A stretch of DNA of 64,000 nt from Rhodotorula mucilaginosa (Eukaryota > Basidiomycota > Microbotryomycetes > Sporidiobolales > Sporidiobolaceae), in NCBI GenBank assembly GCA_034406715.1, contig CP137873.1, positions 124,001 to 188,000 of the forward strand, written 5' to 3'. The position numbers were made by a program, and so were the translations under genes. Positions 11,613-22,300 of the stretch are shown here, piece by piece (position 1 is the first letter of the stretch; every line of letters begins with the position of its first letter). The notes below the pieces were generated by a model that saw only the letters and a program-made list of their open reading frames with translations, was not told the DNA's origin and did not search any database.

Positions 11613-12643
11613 CGTCGAAGAGTGGCGGTCTTCTTGAGTCGGTTTAAGCGAGAGCAAGTCGGAAAGCCGCCGCGACTCGGGCGCAGGGGTTAGGAGCGAG
11701 GCGTCGAGATGTATAAGCAGCCTTAAGCGTATGCCACGCAAGCGCGTTGCACTCTGGCGAAAGGAGAGGTTGTGGTCAGGGTCAAGAGGAGCGCCGAACC
11801 GATGAAGTTTCCTCGTCTTCTGCCCACGTGCTATAGACACCCAGAACCCGTCGATGGCACTGATAAAAGCTATGACCTGGCTTGCTCTACCGCCTCCTCG
11901 AACGGGAGGGTCTACACCCCTTCGGTCCTCCTCGGCTCTCTTCGGCTTCAAACCTAGATCAAGAGGCCGAATCTTCGCCATATTCTGCCTCGGACAGGTT
12001 AGAGCGGAGCGAACGTGGGAGGACTGGACGACCTCGACTCTGGAAGCTGGTCCGCTGCCATCTGAGCTACCTCCGGAGAATCTGCTGCTCCGCTTTCATC
12101 ACCTCGTCGCCACTTCCGAAGCTGGGACGTCTTCACGCTGCAGTCAGTGACTCTTCTTTGGCATTTTGGTCTATCCGACACTATGTGCTATCTGGTCTCT
12201 GCGCGTCACGCGATCCGCCCCGTTCCGCCGCCGCCTCCGACACTGCCAGCGCTTTTACTCGTTTCCGACTTGCAACTCGCTTTGCCGTGGACTTTGGCCG
12301 AAGCTTGAGGTTTTCGGCTTCTTCCAAGTCCACGACTATAGGCACCATTGTGTTAGCATGAGGGTGGCTTTAGCGCTACGACAACACGATGTGGTGACAC
12401 TGACAAACTTCCTAGTCGCCGTTCCTCCTTCTGTCGGCTGCAGCTTTCAGTCGGCCTGGTCCAGTCATTTGCTCCCTGACCTTCGCCCAAGTCAATCTCG
12501 CTTGCAAAGGGTCAATGCCGCGCCGTGGGAAAGACAGCTGGACACGAAGAAGCGCACCATGCACTGCAGGGACAAGCGCGAGCGACAAACAAAGGAACCA
12601 GAGCGGGATCCTCGGCCCGACAAGGAGGACGACCAAGGATGCC
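11613..12643. other. Intergenic stretch of about 1 kb
   Basis: Promoter of MATH-BTB copy 2 and 3' flank of copy 3. A minus-strand segment around 12010-12080 has a tRNA-like A box (TAGCTCAGATGGC) but no convincing B box or fold, so no tRNA is called. No protein gene supported. Confidence 0.4.
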
Positions 12644-14120
12644 CTACGCAAGCTTCTCGGGAGCCGCACCAAGCGGGTCCTTCCCGTGCAACGCCCGCAG
12701 GAGGACGAAGGAGATTTGCGCGGCGCCTTCAATCTCGCCCGCCATCGCCTTCTCGCTCAATTCGTTCCAAGACTCACTCGCCTGCACCTTCTCCCAGTTC
12801 TTGACGACGTAGTCGAGGATAATCTTGCGGACATCGGCGTAGGCGATCGAGACCGGACTGAATAGCTCTCGCCTCGCCCCTTCGATCGAGAGGCCGGAAG
12901 AGAGGGAATCGAGGGCGAGTTGCTGCAGTTCCTCTCGCTGGAGAAGATGGGCAAGGCGGTAGACGGATTTCGGAGAGACCGGCGGCGGCAGCGTCGGGTG
13001 CTTGGAGACGTGCTTGTCGAGGAGCGTTCGACGCCCGCCAGAATTACCTTGACTGCGCGTCTCAAGTAGAGAATTGAGCGGGGCAAACTCGATGTGACCG
13101 GTTGCGAGGTAGAGAAGTACGGCGTTCATTGTTGAGTAGGCGGTCTCGCGAACGTCGATTTGCTGATACTCCAGGTCTACCGAGTCACGGCTCGCGGTCT
13201 TGCACCCTGACCAGTCGCGCTCGACGAGAAAGTCATCCGTTTCGTCGTCCGAGTCTAGCCAATCGATCGCGGGCTTTTCAGGACTGCTTTTGCCGGAACC
13301 TTCGTGCTTGACAGGCGGTGGCGCTTCGCTGCGCTGACGCTTGGAGCAGGAAGGGACCGTTTCGGCGCATCCGGAAGCGAACAAGGTCTTGTAGTAGTCG
13401 GAAGCCGTGGTAAGCGATCCCGAGGTGGTCCAGAGCTCGAGGCAAACGTCATCAGATCGCCGGAAGCGTAGGCAGACGTCCGCATGCCTCGTGTGGAAGG
13501 AGTCTGGAGAGCGAGAGAGACAGGGTCAGGAGTCATGTGCGACGGGCCCAGGCAGGATATGGGGCAGTAGACTTGCCGGCCAAGCGTTGGGCTTTTGTCG
13601 CGTCAGCGATCGGCGTATGGTGACTGTGCGCTGTGTCCAGGCGGAGGTCACGCCTCAAGATGAGCGTGCAGCGGTACTGCCGCGCGCTGTTTTGCTCGCT
13701 CGTCGACCATGAGCCATTCGCGGCGAGCCTGCTTCGCGACATCGTCAGGCGGTAGGCATCGCAGACTCTGTATGTCTTGAGATCAAGAGAGGGCTCTGGT
13801 TCGCTCCTCCAGGCCTCCTTATCAAGCTGTCGCGTTTGCGCGCCGACGACGAGCGCGAATTGGAGCTCGACAGCCACTGATTTGCCGAACCTTCCCACCG
13901 ACAGGGAACCGTAGCTCACGTCGACGATGAGTTTGTCCGGAGTGTCTTTGTCATTGGCTATCGAGAGCTCCCAGCTTCCCGGCAGCGGCACCGACGCAGG
14001 CGCTTCGAGGTCGAATCCCTTTGGCGGAAGGTCGGACAGGTTGGCTTCGAATCGCCAGCTGATCTCAATAGTATCCTCGTGCTTGATTGCGCCCCCGAGC
14101 GGCTTGACCGACACCGGCAT
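12644..14120 (-). CDS. MATH-BTB-type protein, copy 3 (intact)
   Basis: Likely substrate adaptor for a cullin-3 ubiquitin ligase by family. Exon 1 is 14120-13577, intron 13576-13504, exon 2 13503-12644, giving about 467 residues. Start ATG 14120 (MPVSVKPLGGAIKHEDTIEI). The N-terminal MATH/TRAF-like beta domain carries EANLSDLP and PLPGSWEL blocks. The BTB fold starts at HADVCLRFRRSDDVCLELW and contains a long acidic insert (WLDSDDETDDFLVERDW), then ETAYSTMNAVLLYLATGH. The C-terminal helical BACK-like part has HPTLPPPVSPKSVYRLAHLL. The intron uses a GC donor (GCAAGT) where the other copies have GT. Neighbours are three paralogues in the same orientation, a tandem array. Confidence 0.7.
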
Positions 14121-14685
14121 GGCCACGCGTTCGAATGTCGGATAGGCAGATCAAGAAGCGTTGTGAAGGGAGGTCGACGTCGAGGCGTACGTCGGGGTCA
14201 GCGAGGCTTCGATCAACATGCACTTGACGACCTTACAAGGCGCTCGTCACAGCGGCTAAGGCAGGAGAGCGAGACGGCGGAGGCGAACCTGAGGGACGAC
14301 GGACGAAGTGGATGAGTCTTGGATCGCAGTTCGCCACTCTAGTTGGCCCGGCCTATAAGAATGGCTATAAACGCGAGACTGGACTAGATTCACGTGTGAT
14401 CATGTGGATCATAAAAGAGGCAAATCGTAATTCTTATTCAAGTCGAGTTGACTTTTCCGCCGCGCAATCCGGTCTTGCTCAGCAACAGAGACTCCACCTT
14501 TCCATTCCGCCACACGACATGGTGAAATAAAAATACAACTTGACAAGATGGACTGGAGAACGTCAGATGAAAGGGGCGAGGAGGAGAAGGACACCGCGAC
14601 AAAGGAAGAAAGACCATTTCAAGCGCAAGCGTTCAATCTTCGCTCATGAACCAGGCCGTCAAACCCCCCACCGGAAATAGAGCCG
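14121..14685. other. Intergenic stretch
   Basis: Promoter of MATH-BTB copy 3 and 3' flank of copy 4; locally AT-richer around 14340-14560. No gene supported. Confidence 0.4.
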
Positions 14686-16129
14686 TCAAGTGTTTTCGAT
14701 CGCCGCAAACACGTCGAACACGATCTGCGTCGCACCTCCGGACGGTGCGCTGATCACTATCGCCCGCGCCGCGTTCCAGGTCTCCGTCGTCCGGACCTGC
14801 TTCCAGTTCCCGACAACAAAGTCAAAGACGACCTTGCGCAGCTTGTCGTAAGCGAGCGAGACGGGGCTGAAGAGTTCGTCGGCGGCGCCGCTGACAGTGA
14901 GGCTGGAGGCGAACGAGTCGAGCGCCAGATGTTGAAGCTCGTCGCGCTCGAGGAGGTGGGCCAGGCGATAGACCGATTTGGGCGAGACGGGAGGGGGCAA
15001 AGTCGGGTGCTCTTCCAGGGCTTCGACGAGTGCGGCTTTGCGTTTCGTGACGAGCTCGTCCGGGAAAAGAGCATGCGACGAGCGAATCGGCGCAAACTTG
15101 ATGTGGCCGGTCTGAAGATAAAGCAAGACGGCACACATGGTCGAGTAGGCGGTCTCGCGAACGTCGATCTGCTGGTAATCGAACTCGGCCGTGTCTTGCG
15201 TGGAAGTCGTGCAGCTCATCCAATCACGCTCGACGAGAAAGGCGTCCGTTTCGTCGTCCGAGTCTTCCCAGTCGACGCTCGGATCGGAGTTTGCGGCTTG
15301 AGCGGGAGGTTTCTGTTCGGAGACGACACTCGGGCCTCGTTGGCGTTTCGACCTCCTGAGCGAAACCGTCTCTGCCGCGCCGGACGCGAAAAGAGCCTTG
15401 TAGTAACCGGAAGCTTTGCCGAGGAAGTCCGCCGTCGTCCACAGTTCGAGCTCGCGGCTGCCAGCTTGTCTGAAGAGCAACCGTACGTCCATCATTGGCG
15501 AGTGCAAAAGATCTGGGATGCAGTGATCAGTCAGCGTTCGGCGCCGGGGAACGATCCTGGGGAAGACTCGGCGCACCCGCAAGCTGCAGAGCCTTCGTCA
15601 GGTCAGACATAGGAGTGCAATCCAAGCGCGCGACATTCTCCTCTGGCTCTTGCTTCAAGGTGATCGAGAAGCGATACTGCCGGAGGCTGTTCTGCACCAC
15701 ATGCGGCAACTCCCCATCCGCGGCGAGCCTGGCGAGCTGGTCTTTCGAACGCGAGAATCTGTAAGCGGTGTACACCGAGCCATGACCTTCATGGAGTTCA
15801 GGCTGCGGGGTTCTTACACCCGCTGATTCTGTGACAATGTGACGCAGGGCACCGTCGGCGAAGTAAGCAAATTCGCCCGTGACCGTGACGCGTTGTCCGA
15901 AGGCCGCGTATGCCAGTTTGCCATGTAGGACATCGATATGAAAAACATCGCCTTCGTTGCGAATGCGTAAGGACCAATCCCCGCGCAAAGGGACGGACCC
16001 GAGCTTGTCTGGCTCGACCTCGATTCCTTCAGGCGGCAGGTCGGAGAGGTTCGCTTCAAAGTCCCAGGATATGCTGACGTTGTAGTCGGCTTCGACTCGT
16101 GCACGAAGGAACTTGCCGGGCGTCGGCAT
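14686..16129 (-). CDS. MATH-BTB-type protein, copy 4 (intact)
   Basis: Exon 1 is 16129-15577 (553 nt), intron 15576-15513, exon 2 15512-14686 (827 nt), about 459 residues. Start ATG 16129 (MPTPGKFLRARVEADYNVSI). Order: MATH-like domain (EANLSDLPPEGIEVE, PLRGDWSLRI, QYRFSITLKQ), then BTB (MDVRLLFRQAGSRELELW, ASGYYKALFASGAAETV, ETAYSTMCAVLLYLQTGH), then BACK-like helices (HPTLPPPVSPKSVYRLAHLL). An acidic linker (DWEDSDDETDAFLVERDWM) splits the BTB core, as in the other copies. It is the closest relative of copy 2 and the undamaged reference for it. Divergent from DCP1, with only about 300 bp between the starts. Confidence 0.7.
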
Positions 16130-16427
16130 GGTCGCAGGATGCGGAGACCGGCGGAGAGGAGAGCAGAGGAGCAGAGGTGCGATGAAGAGCGACAGAAAGC
16201 GGAGAGCTGCCACGCCCCGGAGGAGACGGTGCGTAGTCTAGCAAAGCGGGCGAGCCTCAGACAGTCTGTCTAGTCGTTTTCCGTGTATCAACGAGACTCG
16301 GCTCGAGCTAGCAGCGTAGAGTCGGATTCCAAGAGGCGGAGAGACGGTGACGGCTCGTCTCGTCTTTCGACCTCTCGCCATCCACCTCGCAGACGAGCGA
16401 TTTGCATAGTCCACAGCACACGAGAGA

Positions 16428-18856
16428 ATGGCGACCAAGGACGAGCTCCGTCGCCAGTTGAACCTCAAGAACCTGCAGCGGCACGACCCGTCGATCGACC
16501 GCATCGTCGCGTCGACCAGCTATGCGAGCATCTACGACAACAAGGGACACGGCTGGGTCAAGACCGGCGTAGAAGGTCCCATGTTCTTGTTCTCGAGGTC
16601 AGCATCCCCCCGTCCCTCTGCCCTCGCACTGTTGTGCTGACCCACACCGCGCCCGCAGGACGACGGCACCGCATTACGGCTTCTTCGTCTTGAACCGCAA
16701 CGGCCTCGAATACGTACAAGAGTTCTTGACCCCGGAGAGTGAAGTCCAAGTCGGAGGGGAATTCATCCTCTACGAGAGCGGGAAAGACGCAGGTCCGTTC
16801 CGTTTGCCTTCTTTTCTCTGAGGGAGGGGGAACCACCTGTCCCCCGAAACTGAAACCGCCCTTGTTGATAGATCGCGCTACCGGGATCTGGGTCTTTGAG
16901 GAAAAGGAGAGGCACGAGTTGTGTCGCCAAATGGAGCAGTGCGCCTTCCCCTCCTCGCTCTATCGAGCGAACCGCCCGCTGACGTCCAGATCCCCCTCCG
17001 TCGCAGGGTTCGCGCCCGAGCAGCGAGCAGCGAAGGCGCGAAAGCGACCGCACCGGGCTTACCGCGCGGGAAACCCATCTCGGTCGATATGCTCTTCAGC
17101 GCCGCCGCGTCGCCCACCCCTGCAGCCGCCACCTTGCCCGCCCAGCAGCAGCAATCGAATCACGCCGCCCCGGCTCCTCCTCCGACGACGACGGCGGGTA
17201 TGAACCCGCTCGATGCACTCTTTGCTTCGGCAACAATGTCTCCGAGACCCGCAGCGGCGGCCGCACCAGCATCAGCCGTTGCGAACCCGCAACCGCAACC
17301 GCAACCGCAACGACTCCCTGCGACCCTCGAGCAACTCTTTGCGGCTGCTTCGCCTACTCCACAAGCTGCACGATTACCGACTCAGCAGCAGCAGCAACCG
17401 GCTCAGGCTCAGTCACCACCGACGTCGGTGGCTTCCCCAGGAGGAGGCGGAGGCGGAGGGATGGCTTTGCTCGATTCGATCTTTGCCGCAGCTGCCGAGG
17501 TGAGTCCTCCCTCTATCAAACGAAGAAAAAATTCGATTGCGTCCACTGACTGACTCGGAGGGTCGTCCGTCTTGGGCAAATGGCATACGAATTAGAACTC
17601 GTCCCCTCGTCCGGCGGCGATGCGCGCCCCTGCCCCTGCCCCTGCCCCTGCCGCCGCCGCTCCGCCCTATTACAACACGGCTCCCTACTCTCCCCAAACG
17701 CAGGTGCCCACCGCGGCTTCTCGACCCGCTCCTCTGCCAACGTCTCCGCCTCCCCCTCCGCCCCCGCAACAACAACCAGCTCCGCGAGACGCTCGAGACC
17801 TCCTCGCCATGCTCGGCGGGATCGGGTCCAGCTCGTCCGCCTCGATGTCGGGATCGGGGTCGGTTCCGTCTCCTCGCGCAGCAGCGGCAGCAGCAGCAGC
17901 AGGATCGAACGACATGCTGGAGCCGGAGCTGGGTCGATCTTCCCCCGTCGATCTGTCCACGAAACCTCATACGACTGTCCATCCTCAAGGGTTCTCGATG
18001 GATGTACAACCTGGGACGATCGCGCCGGATCTGGTTACGTCCACTTCGCCAACTCCTGTTCCGGTTCCCGAGGATCCCGTCATGTCGCCGCCAACTCTGC
18101 CTGGTCGCGAGCCGGGACCGACACCGCCACCAGAGTCGAAGGGGACGAGCAAGGCGACGACGCCGATGTTTGCCCCGCCGGTATTGAGTCATGATATCTT
18201 TGCGAGCTTGCCCTTACCGGGTGGTTCGTCGGGAGGAGGAGGGAAAGCGGCGGCGGCGGTCAAGGAGGAAACCCTGCCGACGAGGAGGAGGAACGACGAC
18301 GGACCCACCAACTCGATCTCGATTTCTTCGACTTCTCCTCCTGCATCGGCACCGAGGCCGGATTCGCGGACCCAGACACAGAGCCAGCCTGATTCGTCAG
18401 CAGCAGCGCCAACAAAGGAGGAGGAGGAGGAGGCTACCGGTCCGATCGGAGCGGCGTTGTCCTCCCCATCTCCGTCGTCGACGACTACCGGCGCGCCGCC
18501 ACAGCGACAGGCTCCCCCGTCTTCGCTTTTGATCGACAAGTCCGAACTCGTCTCGCGCGTTGACGGCATTCTCACCAAGTCGGGAGTCGGGATGACGCCA
18601 CAGGCGAATGGCAATTCGAATCCGGACGGACCGATGAGCAAGGAAGAGTTTGTTGCAGAGGCGTTGAAGGCCATTCAGGTGCGTTTTCTTCCCCTCCTCT
18701 CTCTCTCTCGATCGGCTAGCTCTGCCACGCGTTCCGGACCGAACCGAACCGAGCTGATTTCCACTTTTGAACATGTCCCGACCGTTACAGAAACCGAGTT
18801 TCTTGATGCAGTTGTATGGACGGTACTTGGAGCGGTACGAGGAGGCGAACGAGTAG
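16428..18856 (+). CDS. DCP1: mRNA-decapping enzyme subunit 1
   Basis: Activator subunit of the Dcp1-Dcp2 decapping complex of cytoplasmic mRNA decay. Exons are about 16428-16597, 16659-16792, 16872-16938, 17007-17499, 17596-18678 and 18791-18856, summing to 671 codons in frame. The EVH1 domain fills the first about 125 residues: YASIYDNKGHGWVKTGVEG, then FLFSRTTAPHYGFFVLNRNG and a late block TGIWVFEEKERHEL. A long Pro/Ala/Gln/Ser-rich middle follows, holding four or five copies of a short DxLF[AS]-type motif (SVDMLFSAA, LDALFASA, LEQLFAAA, LDSIFAAA, HDIFASLP) that resembles the MI motif of animal DCP1. The last about 65 residues (MSKEEFVAEALKAIQ, then FLMQLYGRYLERYEE) look like the trimerisation domain. 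Longer than yeast Dcp1 and animal-like in layout. Confidence 0.9.
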
Positions 18857-19336
18857 GGAGGGGTTCTCACGACGTCGACGGGTGGCGGCGGACCTTTGCG
18901 CGGTGATTTGGTGTCTAGGTCTAGGTCCGTGTTTTTTCTGCATCGCTCTCGGGCCTTGACGCGCTCAGGAATTGACGGACTGACCTGACACTTTTCCCTT
19001 CAGGCTTGATGCGTTGCAGCGAGTGCTCGGTCAAGTCGAAGAGCGGTCCAAGAGTCAGGGGCGAGGACGACGACGCTCGCAGGAGGCCCCCCCCCCGGAG
19101 AGTGGAACTAGCATGTATCGCTATATGTGCTGAAGTCAAGTATACCTTATAGCAACCGATCTTATCTCTTGAGAAAGGCTCGCGCGTCTTTTGTCCGATG
19201 CTTACAGCGTGCGGAGAGGGAGACGTCACGAACCGAATCGCGGTTCTCCGCTCTCACTTCCCTTTCTCCACTCGCAGCTTAACGCACACTCGCGCGCACG
19301 CAGTTGGACGGGGGCTGGGAGCACACACCCGCAGCG
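18857..19336. other. Intergenic stretch
   Basis: Tandem spacing between DCP1 and the next gene. A run of nine C lies at about 19088-19096. No gene supported. Confidence 0.4.
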
Positions 19337-22300
19337 ATGAGCGCCGCCCAGTCGCCCTCGTCGCTCGATGCGCTCCTCGACGGGGTCCTGAAACGCCTCA
19401 CGCCGCTTGTGAAACCGTTCCACGACAGCAAGAGCGGCGCGTTCAAGACGACGACGGCGCTCGATACGGCGCTCGTCTGGACGTACAAGTGGACGAGGGG
19501 ACTCAGGAGGCAGCGCAACACGGTAAGCTCGCCTTCGGCCGGACAAGCCGCGGTGACGCTTGACCCTGACTGACTCTAGAGTCTGCCTTGCATGACGCGT
19601 CGCGACACACGCAGTTTAACGAGATCCTCCAGCACGACTTTGCCAAGTCCCTGCGCCATGTCATCTTTGCCTGGACCGTCGAGCACCCCAAGCTCTTCTC
19701 CTCATCCGACGTCGACCCAGCGTTCCTGCGCTCGCACCACCTCCAAAAGGAAAAGATCGAGACCATCGTGCACGCCACGAAACAGTTCATGCACGTCTTG
19801 ATGCACGAGGCTGTGTCCGAGGCTGTCTTGAACCCCGTCCAGGGAAAGACGGCGGCGGGCGAGACGAGGTGGAGGGACCCTCGCGCCGGCTGGCAGGGCG
19901 TTCTCCTCGGTTTGCTCGAGGGTCTGTGCGTAAGTGCACGATCCACGTCGTATCTCGCTGGCATGTGCGCGTCACTCACTCTACCGGTGCGCGAAACCAG
20001 AACCACCTCGAGACTCGCAATCCGGCGTCGGCGCCCAACTCGCAAAACGACCTCTCTGCCTGTACGCACCCGCCCGACCCGCCCGACCCGCCCGACCAAG
20101 TCTTATACCTCCCTCGCCATGACACGCTGACCAAGACCTCGAGCTCCCTCACGCCCTGCAGACCGGGATTACATCGGCGTCGAGCTCGTCCAAGGTCTCG
20201 TCAACATCGTCTTTCCGAGCCCGACGGGGAAACCCACCGCGCCTGGGGACCCGATCAAGGACTACAAAGGTCACCCGGTCCTCGCGCCCGAAGTCAAGTT
20301 TGCCGCGCTGGACGTCCTCGTCGAGAGTTTGCGTCGCCAAGTCGCCACCGCGAGCGCGCTCCGTAAACTGCTCCCGTTGTCAGTCTCGTCCCTTCCTTTT
20401 GCTCTCTCTCGCACACGTGCACTCTCTCACTCTCTCTCGCTCTCTCGTTTGCGCCGCGCTAAACAGTGAAACGATGGGGAGCGTCCTGCACAGCGGCTAC
20501 GACATGCACCTCTCAGCCTCCATGCTCGACATCGCCTACCGCCTGCTTCCCGGTCGGCGCAAACCATCAGCAGCGACGCAGGTCATGTCGAAGCGGTTCA
20601 CGGCCTTGGAGGCCCTCTTCCCGGAGGAGGTGTATGGGAGGAACGAAGCGGACGACCTGCGCAAGTTGTTTGATGAGTTGGACAAGGCCGGCGACTGGAG
20701 GGAGAAATCGTCCGAGATCTTGCACCGCATCAGCGTCCAACACATCAAGCGGTCAGTTGCACAACCAATCTCCCGTCTCTCTCATCCGAGTCACGCCACT
20801 TTCTTGTCTGACCGCGCACGCGCGCTCTCGACGGTTCACAGCGCCCAAGCTTTCTCCGTTCACGATTTCCGCTCCGACGGCGCCCACCTCCTCCCCGTTG
20901 AACGGGGCAAGCAAGGTTACAACTCCGAATCCTTGACCGCGACCGACGTCATTTCGCAAAAGATCTTTGTCCCGACGACGGTCTGGTTCGGTCGCGACAG
21001 TTTGACGGTCTTGATCGACGAACCGCCCGAGATGACCCAACGGAGGATGTTGGAGGAGAAAGGGACGCCTGATATTCGACCGACGAGTGGGGGGCGACTG
21101 GCGGCGGTGGACGAGACTCGCGATGCAAGAGCGGTCATGCACTACTCGGCGATTCACAAGGTCTACGTTCGCCGACTCGATTCTGCGAAAGGTGTGTCGC
21201 TTCGCTTCCTTATTACTTTCAGCGAGCAAAACTTGATGCTGACCTCTCGTATCGGACTCGTTGGGGCAACCTGTCCTAAAACGTAGACGACTACCGCATC
21301 ACCATCCTGTCCGACAAGTCCCTCCAGATCGACGGCCGTCCGCACACGTTGGACGAGGAAGCCACCCATTACGGATTGGAGATCGATTCGGCTCCGGCGC
21401 CGTCGAAGGAGGCGCAGGCGTACCACAAGCTTGAACTGCTCGTCGCGGCGGAGAAGGCCAACCTCGGCTTGCTCAAGAAGGTGCTCCAAGACCGCATGCA
21501 GGTGCGCTTTGTCCCGTCACGTATGACCTACTGAGTCGCTTTCAATTGCTGAGGATCGTCAACCGCCCCGGACGCTGGCGTCGCAGCGTTACCCCCGACT
21601 CGGCGCCGAGCTTGGCAACTTCCCGGCCATTCCCCCTCCGCCACAAGGGAAAGGGAACAACCTCGTGACGCCAGCGCCGAAAGCTGCTGCGAAGCCGAGC
21701 GCGGACGCGCAGACCTCTTCCACGACGGCGGCGAAGGCGGGCGCCGGTGACACGAGCAAGAGCTCAGCTGCGGGGCCAGCTCGCGCCGATGCTCCGAAGG
21801 AGGTACCTCAAGCACCGCTCAGGACGAGTCAGGCCGACGGTATTAAATTCATCGAGCCACGTCCTCAGTCCGGGGTGGATGACGCAGACGGAACGGGCGC
21901 CGAAGGCGCGAATGGCAAGGTCGCCGTCGTCGAAGAAGAAGAAGAAGGTGGTGCGACGACCCGAATGACCGACGACCTCGAACGTCGTCGTGACAAGTTG
22001 GAAGCCATGGCTCGAGAGAGCTCGCCGGCCAAGAGCGCGACATCCACCCGTCGTCGATCGAAGGAGACCGAACAAGATGCTGCTGCCGCTCCCGAAACGG
22101 GCGAACTGCTGGAGACTTACGACTACAACAACGACGATTTCGGCGGCGGGTTCGAAGATGAGGAGGCTCGCGAGGCAGCTTCCAGCGCCGAGATCAGCAG
22201 CAGGAAGGAGCGCCACTCCGAGGAGGAGGATGAGCTGCTGTCGCCGAGTCGGCTCGGTCGCGATGGTGGCCACCGCCACCGATCGGCGTCGCCCCAGCTC

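Noticed and set aside
12005-12085. Possible minus-strand tRNA
   Set aside because: An A-box-like TAGCTCAGATGGC is present, but no B box at the right spacing and no closing acceptor stem could be found.
12166-12804. 212-codon plus-strand open frame
   Set aside because: Its 3' part is antisense to MATH-BTB copy 3 and its 5' part is intergenic, without coding features.
19081-19100. Run of nine C resembling a quadruplex or telomeric seed
   Set aside because: A single homopolymer run without repeated units; no structure is supported.
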